NCBI GenBank assembly: GCA_015680685.1
Contig: MNCI01030933.1
Span: 406,460 to 443,921 of the forward strand
DNA: 37,462 nucleotides
Source: Gnetum montanum
Taxonomy: Eukaryota; Streptophyta; Gnetopsida; Gnetales; Gnetaceae
Direction: 5' to 3'
Shown here one piece after another: positions 1 through 9,921 of the stretch. Under the pieces are notes generated by a model. That model worked only from the letters and a program-made list of their open reading frames with translations, made no database searches and was not told where the DNA came from. The first letter of the stretch is position 1; the number at the start of each line of letters is the position of its first letter. The position numbers and the translations under genes were made by a program.

Positions 1-310
1 AGAAGTCCGATCTACCTCGTGGGCTAAGCTAAGATGCAAGGCGGGCCAAGCTTTGACGTCTACCGATCAACTGTTTCTGATTGATAGAGTCGTTTCAGCA
101 GAAAGATTACTCCTGTCACCGGTGCTCAAATCGAACTGTGCTCTGCTTCGGCTGTAAGATGATGATGTCCACGATTGCCAAAGCGCTATTTCTTTGTATC
201 TCTGCTCCAAAGTGCTAAGTGCTCTGGTGCTCAGAAATATGCTATTTGCTTCTCTGATTTTGCCAACCCGAATTTTTGCCAACCGACCTCTGTATCTTTG
301 TCAACTGGGG

Positions 311-320
311 TATTTATAGG
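311..320 (-). promoter_or_regulatory. TATA box of the left-edge LTR
   Basis: The minus strand reads CCTATAAATA. The same core, in a similar G/C-flanked setting, occurs in the LTRs at 14301-15137 and 31499-32299, in a variant form in the LTR at 16536-17358, and in the copia LTR at 27657-28266. Confidence 0.6.
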
Positions 321-494
321 CCGCGACACTTCGCGGAGAAGGCGCAACCCTGATGATGTGGGTTCCGGATATTACGGGCCCTGCTGGCATGATCTTTTAA
401 GTCAGACTGTGACTACACACAACATGCTTGTTTGCGTGTTGTGCGTGTGAAGAGTAGGCATATGCTGAACGTACTTTAGGCTGCATGTAGGCGG

Positions 495-970
495 TATTAT
501 GCTCATTCACGTTGCGTTGCGTGTATGAGCGTAATCTGGAGTGAGCCATAAGCTCAAAATTGTTTTACGCTCACTACGCAACTGTGCGTAACGAAGCGTG
601 GACTTTACGCTCACTACGCAACTGAGCGTAACGAAGCGTGAAGTGTGCAACTTACGCTCGCTATGCAACCGCGCATAATGAATGCTTAAATAATGCATGG
701 TTTACGCTCGCTACGCAGCTGCGCGCGATGAAGCGTAAACAATGTACAAGTTACGCTCACTACGCAGCTGCGCGTAATGAAGCGTATAAGCAATGTACAA
801 CTTGACAAGATACGCTATGGTACGCACCGCTGCGTAGCGAGCGTAAAGGCAAGTTATCCATGAACTGCAAGAAAAAATGCCAACCTGTTGTGCTTTTCTG
901 AACTCTGCCTATGAGTGTCTTGAAGCTTATTATGCTCAACACGCTGCCGTGCGTAATAGAGCGTAAACCC
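495..970. repeat. Array of CpG-rich palindromic units
   Basis: At least seven units of about 35-40 bases recur, several spaced at about 50 bases. Typical halves are TTACGCTCACTACGCA and TGCGTAACGAAGCGT, so each unit can fold into a hairpin. Clear copies start near 561, 604, 651, 701 and 751. One near 811-850 reads in the opposite sense. More diverged palindromes lie near 495-535 and 930-967. The units keep many CG dinucleotides, whereas the surrounding retroelement DNA is depleted in them. The array sits upstream of the minus-strand TATA box at 311-320, so a role as U3 enhancer or silencer repeats is a reasonable inference. Confidence 0.85.
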
Positions 971-1060
971 ATCCTTTGAACCAATCTGATGCACGTTTTT
1001 GCTGGAATTGCGAATCTTTGCCTGAGGCTGACTCGTAATTTTCACGGTGTTTCAGTTGCA

Positions 1061-1807
1061 ATGAAGCTCTTATAGTTTTTCCATTTCAAAGTTAGAATTT
1101 TTCCCTCAAGTGCTTGGAATAGGAGTCATTGAGTGTATGGATCTTTATTTGAGCATTGTTGTACCTAAGCACAATAATATGTGCAGAAATAAAGGTGAGC
1201 TTTTTGATAAACTTTGCAGCACTTTGGATAGATTAGCTATTTTATTTATGCATTCAATGTTTTTAATTATTTATCAAATGTTTTCAATTAGTTATTAAAT
1301 ATTTTCCAGTTATTATATTAATGAAGCAATTAAGCCAGATAGATTACATGCATAAGTACGACCACTTTGAGAATAACACGTATTCTCTTGGTAATTCCAG
1401 TAGTGCTACTACTTGGTACATCCTGTAGCGTAGCACTTGGTTGCCTAGTAGTGGATATGTGGGTTTAGGATGTGTATGGAAAATGGGATTGGATGCTTAT
1501 GTTAGGATTAGTTAAATGCTCGTTAATTTCTTAATTTGTATTAGTTAATCAAATTCCTTTTTATCTACATTTTGAGCACCAAACTATAAAATAAAAAATG
1601 ATAAAAATTGGATGCCTTAGTTACACTTAACCATACCAACAAACATCACAAGTGTAATTGGGAAGACAATGATTGACCTTAGGGCTAGATTCACTTCCTA
1701 AAGGACTAGTGCACCGAAAATGATAAAGTCCACAGAATTCGACCAGATCATGTGTGAACACTTTTTTATTCATATGGTTGGGTGTAGGGGTACCTCATTA
1801 CTCATCA
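1061..1807 (+). repeat. 5' LTR of element A, lacking its U3
   Basis: The sequence aligns with 13187-13928 of the 3' LTR from its first bases (CTCTTATAGTTTTTCCATTT shared) to the terminal CTCATCA. The U3 and TATA box found in the 3' LTR (12992-13186) are missing here and replaced by the opposite-strand LTR ending at 1060. The small frame at 1110-1298 is LTR sequence, not a gene. Confidence 0.85.
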
Positions 1808-1808
1808 T

Positions 1809-1826
1809 TGGCACTGCTACCAGGGA
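1809..1826 (+). other. Primer-binding site of element A (tRNA-Asp type)
   Basis: It lies one base after the 5' LTR and reads TGGCACTGCTACCAGGGA. It agrees at 13 of 18 positions with the complement of the 3' end of plant tRNA-Asp. All five differences are transitions. Elements C and D have the same site in better-preserved form. Confidence 0.7.
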
Positions 1827-1957
1827 ACTTGTTTGTGGAACTTACATTATTAAGGTGTAAGTAAATACCAATAATATAATTGTATGAACCTAAAGGTCAA
1901 TATTATCTCCACTATACATATAATTATAAAAGCACACTATTTTTTTTTTTTTGCAAA

Positions 1958-4100
1958 ATGCATTCTTCTCACAAGAATGAAGATACCAAACCATCAGTAC
2001 CACAATAATGCAAGTTGGTATACACTCATCCATATGAGTTTATACTGAACTTCACCTTTATCCTACATGAGGATGAACAACTATAATGGCATGATATGGA
2101 GGGTAACATCATCTTGCCCATTGATTAATATGTGTCCGAGATGCTATTCAACACCTTTAAGGATGGTGATCACAATAGCAAGGGATCTAAGGATGGTGAT
2201 CATAATAAGTGTAAGAGTGGTGGTGAACACTGTGGTGGCAGTGGTGATCCACCTTCCTCTTCATTTGATTCTGAACATTTCCTCTTCATCTGATGGTTCT
2301 CATGGAAGCTGTTGTTGAAATAACCATGATGAAGGTGATCAATGAGATAACAATGATTATGAAGGCCACCAAAATTGAAGGGATGGCCAAAACCATCATC
2401 AATGTCATCAACGCAATGATGATGATGAACCTCTATTGGAAACTCAAAGTATGCTCAATATTGCAAAGGCAATTAAAATTCCAACCAGGCCTATGAAGGA
2501 TAGTTGGATTAAGAACCTAGAAATGAACAATATTTCAAGATTTGAGGGGGGATACAATTCTGATCCGCAAACACATGTTTAAGCTTTTCATGATGCCTGC
2601 ACCTTATAGAACATAGAAAACGAATGGCAAAAACTCAAGCTTTTCCCAAGGACACTCATCAATGAAGCTAAAAGTTGGTACTGGTCTTTGGAACCAAAAT
2701 GTATTCGCAGATGGAGTACCATGCTCAAGCTATTCAATGACAAATATCAAATGTACTCTAGAGTGCCTAATCTGAGAAGGAAAATCCAAGGTTGGAAATA
2801 AAGAATACATGAACCCTTGGACATCACCATGGGCTAATACTATTCACTCTTACATTGATGCCCTAGCCATAAATATTCTTAGAAGGAACAACTTTGCCAC
2901 ATCATAGATGGGCTTAGAGCATAAACAAGAAGAACCCTTGGGGTGTATACCCAAGGAAGATTGTCTAAACTGAGAGCTCATCAATTCCAAAGGCTAATCA
3001 AGTAGGTAGCAAAAGAAGAAGGTGAGCTATGAAAAAGGGAAAGTGCTAAAGAGTATAATAGGAATTCTTTCATTAGAAAATAAGAGCTCTAATTTTGTGA
3101 TGAGGAGGAATCACCACTTGATGAAGTGGTGAACAGGAAAATCTTGTCCATGCAAAAGTCCATTTCTAATATTTTAACCAAGGTTGACATGTTATGGAAC
3201 TCTATGGATGAAAAATTTCAAACCACTTTAAAGATTGCTAAAGAATCCAAAGATCAAAATAGTGATCATAATCATAGGAGGTGAAAAGAGGTTGAACATG
3301 CCTACTAAAGAGGTAATCGCAAAGCGACTATAGTAGAGGAAGTCATGGAGTCAGACTTTGATGATGAAACTGAATGTAACATCTATCAACAGGAACATCC
3401 AAAGGGATGTTGTCCTATCATGTTACACTTACAAGAGTCAAGAGTGTACACATTGAATCCTCACCTAGCATGTAGGCAAGCTCCAAGATGATTGCCTTAT
3501 CCTCAAGGCAATCCATGGTAATTCCACCAATAGCAACAAGTTTACTACCCAAGTGGAACACCTCCACAACCTTTTGAATAATACCAATAGTGGTATCAAC
3601 CAAAATCATGGAGAATGCCATCGCCAAGGTAATAGTACTGTTATAGGTAACCAGATCCATATGGGTAGTATGTTAAGCAGCCCATCTCCCCTAGAAGTTC
3701 TATAAGTCATACATCATTCCAGCATCACTATTACCCTCCAGAGTATCACTGAAATCATTCATCATCTACTCGAGGGGAAAACCCATATTCGTATTCATAT
3801 CATCCTTTGCATCCCTCTACACATACAACTTCACCTTCAACCTAGTTACCTCCTTCTCCATCCAAGCAGGATGAGATTCCTCCATAATCGCAACAACAAA
3901 ATGCTACGAGGGTTGTACAGTCACAACTAGTTTTCCAGCCAAGTGGTCTAGAAAATCGATTAAGAAAAATTCCTTTCTTCTAACCCAAAAATCCTCTTTA
4001 GCCCTCACAACGTAGTTCAACTAATTGTCCTACATCTCCATCACCCTCATCCTTTGTATCAAATACCTTCAAGTGCCCTTCAAACTAAGTGCCACCTTGG
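1958..4100 (+). pseudogene. gag: gag of element A (decayed capsid/nucleocapsid and linker)
   Basis: The ATG at 1958 matches in position the gag starts of element C (17491) and element D (32446). Recognisable parts are the capsid core around 2540-2830 (FEGGYN start, then an ESWYWSL-like block around 2670 and a FNDKYQ block near 2736, as in the Retrotrans_gag family) and the acidic region around 3100-3250. A nucleocapsid knuckle lies around 3370-3420, ending in EHPKGCCP, where the second cysteine codon has become tyrosine. A proline- and glutamine-rich linker follows to about 4100. Stops and frame changes interrupt it throughout. The short frames at 2067-2318, 2293-2496 and 3418-3660 (minus) are chance frames within it. 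Confidence 0.8.
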
Positions 4101-4129
4101 ATCTGCATTGTAATGCTAACTCATATTGT

Positions 4130-4560
4130 TTTTGCCTAGATTAAGGCTGGCAATCTTCCTATGAAAATATTTGACCAAGGAAGTCCACCCATGTAAGGCT
4201 CTTCTTGACTGTAGTTTTAGAGGTAATCTCATCTCCCATGCCATGTATAAGGCCTGGAACCTACCACCTCTTAAGAAGAGCAACATTTTTCTAGAATAAT
4301 TAGATCAGTTGATTATTGTTCCTATGGGATTAGTAGAGGACATTGTGACCACAATTTGTGGGTGGTCTATCTTGCTAAATTTCTAGTGATCAAGGTAGAT
4401 AACTATAAAAGTGACTTTCCCATCATTATGGAAAGGGCTTGGTTAAGCATGGTAAACACACGTATGGGTATAAGGGACCTATCTTTAGAAATATCTAAAC
4501 AAAATGAGCTAGGCAAGACTGAGAAGAAGTGTATTCCATGCATTGCATAAAATGATAATG
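4130..4560 (+). pseudogene. Aspartic protease domain of element A (decayed)
   Basis: This aligns with the proteases of elements C (about 20030-20520) and D (34980-35579). The catalytic loop that should read D-S/T-G is D-C-S here (about 4208-4216), followed by the conserved NLIS block. The C-terminal half (4356-4550) reads openly through DFPIIMERAWLS and a DLSLEIS-type strand, the position of the retropepsin G-R-P/A-W-L element. Relative to element D, about two dozen bases are missing just before the catalytic loop. The protease would have cut the gag-pol polyprotein; this copy is inactive. Confidence 0.75.
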
Positions 4561-4859
4561 GATGAAATTACATGCAAAAGATGTGGTCAATCAAGAGAAC
4601 ATACATTAAAGCATGCAATCAGTGTGCATAAGAAATTAATATTCAAAGGTATTTGTATGTAGCAGCCATAAAACAGGAGGGCACCTAGTGGCTGATAGCT
4701 GACTCAGATAGTAGCACACTATGCATGGATCCAACTAAGAGCCTAACTTGTACATATGTTGAAGGCATGGATAAAATTGAATAAGATCACTCCCAACAAT
4801 ATGATGAAGATGATGATACCTACTAGGAAGATTTGTAAATCCAAGATCACTTCAAGAAG

Positions 4860-5800
4860 AGGCCCTTAGAACTAAAAAATTTACTAGTTGGTAGGGAATA
4901 TGCATCTTTAAAGAATGTTAAACTAGTCATAATTAATGCCAAACTTGCTCTAGAAAAAAAAGGAAAAGTTGTTGAAGGTGGTGAATAAATGGTTAACAAC
5001 CTTTGCTTGGTCATATCCAAAGCTAACAAGAATCGATCCAAGGATATGCCAGCATCACATCTACACTAACCTAGCAATGAAGCCTAAAAGGCAACTATAG
5101 AGGCAATTGAACCCCAAATTGAAAAAAATCGTCAAAGAGGAAATTGAGCAACTCCTCAAGGTGGGGTTCATCTATCCAATCATAGATAGTGAGCGGGTTA
5201 GCCCACTTGTAATTGTACTAAAGAAGGATGGTAAATGGTGGGTCTACATCAACTTAAGGCTGTTGAATATGACAACATTTAAAGATAACTTTCCTTTGCC
5301 ATTTGTGGATCAAGTATTAGACACCATATTTGGGCATTGTTATTATAGCTTTTTCAATGGTTATAGTGGCTATAACCAAATCCAATTTGTGCCAGAAGAT
5401 TAGGCCAAGACAACATTCATGAGTCCCTAGTGGACTTTTGCATACTGTAAGATGTCATTCGATCTATGCAATGCCCCTACAACATTTCAATGCTTGGTCC
5501 TTAGTATCTTCCAACAGTAGATTAGTAGTGGTGTTGAAGTCTTCATGGATGACTTCTCCACCTATGGAGCTACATTTGAGTAAGCCTTGGACCAACTTCA
5601 GCGAGTATTAAAGAGGTATGTAGAGATAAACCTATGGTTCAACTGGCAAAAGAGCCATCTCATGATCTAAGAAGGCATTGTGCTAGAGCATTGAATTTTG
5701 TAAAAATGGATTGAGGTAGACCTAGAAAAAAATAAGGGTCATATAGGGAATAACATGCCAACAAGAGATTGTAAAACATGTTTAGTCATTTCTTAGACAC
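4860..5800 (+). pseudogene. Reverse transcriptase of element A (decayed)
   Basis: The linker and N-terminal RT start at about 4860. The open stretch 5107-5403 shows the conserved entry (LLKVGFIYPI), the KDGKW block and the FPLPFVDQVLD and YSGYNQI blocks. Past an in-frame TAG at 5401 the same frame continues with FAYCKMSFDLCNAPTTFQ and the active site FMDDFSTYG near 5544-5570. The two catalytic aspartates of the FMDD loop are intact. FMDD and the blocks around it are typical of Ty3/gypsy RTs. Stops replace expected glutamine or tryptophan codons. Confidence 0.88.
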
Positions 5801-5809
5801 ACTAGCTAC

Positions 5810-6400
5810 TACTAGCGATTTATTGAGAATTTCTCTAAGATCGCAAAGCCATTGGTAGAGCTTACAAAGAAAGATGCACCTTTCATTTGGACCAAGAAAT
5901 GTGAACATACATTCCAAAAATTAAAAGAAATACTCATAGAAATACCAATCCTATGAGCACCAAACTGGTCTAGACCATTCCACATCATGATAGACACATC
6001 TAACTATGCCTTGGGAGTACTGGTCACATAGATGGACGATAAGAAACATTCATATTATGTCCACTACATGAGCTGAAGCATTGTGGGAGCACAGTTAATT
6101 ACACCACCACAGAGAAAGAACTAATGGCAGTGGTGTATGCACTAGAAAAGTTTAGGTACTTATGCTTGGTTACAAAGTATTTCTACATACAGATCACAAT
6201 GCACTCTACTTCCTCATGAATGAGCCAATGATGAGTCCTCATGTCATATTATGGCTTGTGATCTTGAAATAATTTTATCTAATAATGGTAGATCAAAAAG
6301 GGACTGAGAATGTGATTGCTGAACATCTCTCTTGCTTAAGATGGGATAATAAAAAGGAGGAGAGCCCACTCTCTGATCAGTTTCTAGATGAACTCTTCTT
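5810..6400 (+). pseudogene. RNase H domain and connection of element A (decayed)
   Basis: After the RT connection (around 5810-5945) the sequence encodes an RNase H core: a MIDTSNYALGVL block near 5986-6020, a TTEKELMAVVYALEKFR block near 6105-6155, and an HTDHNALYFLM block near 6185-6220, which reads in a different frame. It ends in ENVIAEHLSCL around 6306-6340, the usual tail of plant gypsy RNase H. At least two frame changes and several stops occur. The open stretch 6285-6512 covers the tail and the linker towards integrase. Confidence 0.8.
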
Positions 6401-6589
6401 TATAAGAGAAATAAGTGAACAAACACTTACAAAAGCAACATGGTATAATGGCATCCTCATCTATCTCTTTACTCAAGAGATGAAACCAGACTTGGATCTT
6501 AGGATGAAGTAAAAATTTCTTCATTAGGCTAAATACTACATGGAAATCATTAGACAACTTTATAGTTGTATGCCAACTTGATTTGTTTG

Positions 6590-7700
6590 TGTGTCCCTAA
6601 TGAAGATCAACTACAAATTCTCTAGGATGCTCATGAAGGGCCTTGTGGAGGCCACTATGTAGGGAGATGCATAGCCATAAAAATCATGATGGTGGGATAC
6701 TATTAGCCTACAATCTTTAGGGATATCCAATAGTTTTTTAAGTCTTGTGAACGTTGTTAATAAGACAAGGGGATGACTTCTCGCATGGAAGGTCTTCAAT
6801 AGTGGATTCAACCACTAGAACCTTTTAACATATGGGGCATTGAGTTCATGGGTTCCATCACACCCATGTATAATGGGAAGACATATATTATAGTAGTAGT
6901 TGACTACTACACAAAGTGGGTAGATGCAACAACCATTATTGATTGTACATCACCCACTACTACTAAATTTGTACAACAAAATATCATGAATAGATTTGGG
7001 ATGCCATGTTCAATGATTTCCAATAATGAACCTCATTTCATAGGCTCCACCTTTAGAAAGTTAATGCAACGCTTGGGGGTAGACCATAAATTAACATCAC
7101 CTTACCACCCCCAAGCCAATGGTCAAGCAGAGGTAACCAATCGGTAGATCAAAAAAATACTAACATAAACCATTAGTAAATATAGGAAGGATTGGAGTAA
7201 AAAACTTAACAATGCTGTCTAGGCTTATTGTTCAACTTGGAATCTTCATATTGGCTATTCTTCCTATGAGTTAGTGTATGGAAAACTTTCAATGCTCCCG
7301 ATCCAATCCAGGCTCCGTACACTCTCAATGTCTTGTGATCTAAACCTTAACCTAAGTCTAGTATAGAAGGAAATATTAATCAATATAAACATGCTAGATG
7401 AAAACCAATTAGTGCCCCTATCCTTGAATGATTTAAACAAGGCATTCAGCAAGCAACGTCATGACCTCAAGATAAGGAAAGTAAAACTTCAACTAGGAGA
7501 TAAGGTCCTCTACTAGAACCCCACACATGTACCCCAAAAGATAAAATTCCAAACATTATGGGAGGAACCTTACATAATTGATCAAACCTTTCCCTTTAGA
7601 GCCATGTTAATCTACAAACTTGAATGCCCAATTAAAAAGTAGTTGGTCAACATCCAACAAGTAAAGCCCTTCCTAAAACCAAGATAGGCTAGTGCAACTA
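6590..7700 (+). pseudogene. Integrase of element A (decayed)
   Basis: The HHCC zinc-binding region is visible around 6628-6780: AHEGPCGGHY supplies both histidines and SCERC both cysteines. The rve core is open at 6848-7147. The first catalytic aspartate is kept (VVDYYTKW), the second is asparagine (the SNNEPHF block, near 7018-7035), and the glutamate is in the NGQAEVTNR block just before a stop at 7147. The C-terminal part runs to about 7690 and includes a HIGYSSYELVYGK block around 7250. A D-to-N change at the second DDE position would abolish catalysis. Confidence 0.85.
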
Positions 7701-7756
7701 CCAACTTGATGGATGGACAACCATGTTCTATTTTTCAAATCTCATCCTTCCCACTT

Positions 7757-7772
7757 AGTCATGGGGGAGATA
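7757..7772 (+). other. Polypurine-tract-like site right after integrase
   Basis: AGTCATGGGGGAGATA lies about 70 bases after the pol remnant. It resembles the sequence just before the 3' LTR (AGTCATGGGGATATGA, 12979-12994). Either it is a second, central polypurine tract or the relic of an earlier 3' end. No LTR follows it. Confidence 0.4.
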
Positions 7773-9359
7773 GTCATCCATGCTAACCATCAATATGGCT
7801 TTTCAGTTTTTCTAATTTTTTGTTTTCCACATTTTTAATTTTACAAATTTTTGAATTTTGAAAAATTTTCTAATTTTACACCATTGTTAGTACCTTTGAA
7901 CCTTTGTTGATTATTTTACACTTTCTTATATATTTTGTTTTGATTCAAGTATGATATTTCCTTATTTTTGCTAATAAAATTACTTTATTATCACAGGACA
8001 TAGTGCCACTATTGCTATTTACTAATGATGGTTTATGCTCAATGTTGTGATTGTCGTGACTAGTTTCTATTTTTGAATTCTAATGTTTGATGACTTTGAC
8101 ATGGTTTTTTTTCATGGAATAGGTAGTGAGTCCATGTCATCTACCTATCTAATGAACTCTATGGTTTTCCTTGTTCTGGGAATTTAAGATCCCTTTCATT
8201 AAAGAAACTTTTAATTATTCAGTGACCTTGGTAGTTCTAGAATTAGGAAGGATTCAAAGGTTTGAAAAGGATGTGACTTCAAGGGGACTCAATACTCTTT
8301 GTACTCTTCTACTTACTTGAGTGCTTGAGTGGTTTTCATGGACTTCTTACTATTCTATAGCAACCACTAATAGGAAGTCAAATAAGTTGTTGCATGGTGT
8401 GATTTCCATTCAAAAATAATAATGGAAATTCAAAGCACATCCCTTCAACATGAATAAGTCATTGCATGGTGTGGTTCCCATTTCAAAAAACAAAAAAAAA
8501 ACAAACAAACACTGGGAATTCAAAGCACATCCCTTGGACAAATAAATGGGCTACAAGCATTGGTTATGGGACTTGAATAGGATGCATCTATGCTTGAAGG
8601 TCCTCTCTAGCTAAGTCCCTTTCTCTCACTTTCTACTTCTCTTTTCCTCTCGTTGTGAAATGGTGGTTATTTTGAGGAATCACTCTTGTATGTTGAGTAA
8701 GTGGATTGGCCTTAGGATGGCAATGCAAAGTCACTAAAAGTGGATAGTTTTGGTCTAGACTAAGGATGGAACTTCTCAGGTTATTTTAACCACAGATTCC
8801 ACAAGGGACTTGTTATGACCTCAATCTGGAACTCCATTCCACCTTCTCTATCATCCATCCATGCTACCATAAATCACCTCACTATCAAGTTCTATGTTAT
8901 GCTCTATGTCTTGGTTTGATGTGTTGGGATTCTTGAGTAGATTCTTTCAGGTTGGTCCTTAACTTGTCGTGATCATTAAATTGACTATGGGTCCCATAGA
9001 CTCTTTTGTTGAGGTTATGCAATGGCAAAAGAAGCATGAGCCTACTATGGGGAGGATCCACTTGCATAACTCTTAGCTTGATTAGTTAAGGTTCCTTACC
9101 TTTGACATCACTACAATCCTATCTTTCACATATTTCATTGAGTATACTACTCAATGCTCCTTAACCTTTTATTTCATTCATCCACTATGTTAATTTTTCT
9201 CCATTTTTTCCAAATTTATGAGGTTCAACACCCTCTTCTCATGTTTTCTTACTATTATTGGTCTTTTAAGCTTTCATTTGATCCTAATTTCATTCAAAAA
9301 ACTCTTCATATTTTACAAGTTTGACTAAATTCAATGTTTAACTATAATGGTTAATGGTT
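7773..9359 (+). other. Non-coding spacer between integrase and the extra ORF of element A
   Basis: I see no coding frame or known motif in this AT-rich stretch. It contains one clear direct duplication (8381-8445 and 8453-8535). By position it would be an intron or leader if the downstream ORF is made from a spliced or separately initiated transcript. That function is inference. Confidence 0.5.
8381..8535. repeat. Direct duplication with internal stem
   Basis: Two copies, 8381-8445 and 8453-8535, both begin AATAAG and end AATTCAAAGCACATCCCTT. In each, a short inverted pair (TTTCCATT/AATGGAAA in the first, TTCCCA/TGGGAA in the second) flanks an A-rich loop of different length. Confidence 0.8.
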
Positions 9360-9450
9360 GTGTTGTTGAGGCCCCATCAATTCATCCCCCCTGATCAATG
9401 AGGCCCAATCAACTAGGCCTTGTTGATGCAATGTAAGAACCCTATATATA
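9360..9450 (+). promoter_or_regulatory. U3-like internal promoter module of element A
   Basis: This 90-bp stretch has overlapping copies of a GAGGCC/TTGATG motif in both orientations, for example TTGATG with its complement CATCAA, and AACTAGGCCTTGTTGATGCA. It ends in a TATA-like CCTATATATA at 9441-9450. The U3 of the same element's 3' LTR (13010-13138) uses the same words (AACAAGGCCTAGTTGATGCA), also just upstream of a TATA box. It lies about 470 bases before the ATG of the extra ORF, so a separate promoter for that ORF is a plausible inference. No transcript evidence is available. Confidence 0.5.
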
Positions 9451-9909
9451 CTATTGAAAAATTTGCAATTTTTTGGCCATTTTCTCATAACACAAGAGGA
9501 GTTTTTGAAATTTTTTAGAGCCCAAAATCTTCTAGAGCTCATAAATTCCCAATTGTTTGTTCAAATCACTCCATTTTTTAATCCTGCGCTTACCGAAGGT
9601 AAGATCTTTATCGTGGGGATTGCAAACCTTAACATTTATGATGAAAAAATCAATGACATTTTTTTTGGAAATTTTCCTAACTCCCCCAAGGGTTAATAAT
9701 CTTAGCAACATATAAACATCAAATTTTTCAACTGTAAACCCTTCCAAAAAACTTTAGAATGATTTATTAATGATAATGAATAAATAAATGACAATCGAAT
9801 TAATTAAATCAACCATAACCACAATTTAGCCAAATTGTAACAATCCTTAAGAGACAAGATGCTGTAATTGTTTTAAGTTTACACAATGATTGCTAATCCA
9901 TGGTCTTAT

Positions 9910-9921
9910 TATGATTACAGA
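9910..9921 (+). other. Possible 3' splice site before the extra ORF
   Basis: The bases before the ATG at 9921 read TTATGATTACAG, a fair match to a plant intron 3' end. Spliced messages for downstream ORFs are known in some plant gypsy elements. No donor site was identified. Confidence 0.3.

Larger units (their letters stand above)
1..1060 (-). mobile_element. Partial minus-strand LTR (U3, promoter, start of transcribed part) of a gypsy-like retrotransposon
   Basis: Read on the minus strand, this segment has the plan of the other LTRs in the window: an end that can begin TG at 1060, a long palindrome-rich U3 (about 970 to 495), a TATA box (CCTATAAATA, 320-311), then unique sequence running off the left edge. 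The right border is sharp, because homology between element A's two LTRs starts at 1061-1062. No PBS or coding part is inside the window, so it is unknown whether this is a solo LTR or the end of a complete element. The frames at 67-282 (minus) and 175-450 (plus) have no recognisable product and lie in the presumed R/U5 part. The retroelement identity is inferred from architecture, not from a match to another LTR copy here. Confidence 0.5.

Noticed and set aside
67-282. 71-codon minus-strand protein at the left edge
   Set aside because: It lies downstream of a minus-strand LTR TATA box in the probable R/U5 part and has no recognisable domain.
495-970. CRISPR-like array
   Set aside because: Units are palindromic and imperfect, spacers are not unique sequences of fixed length, one unit is inverted, and the setting is plant retroelement DNA.
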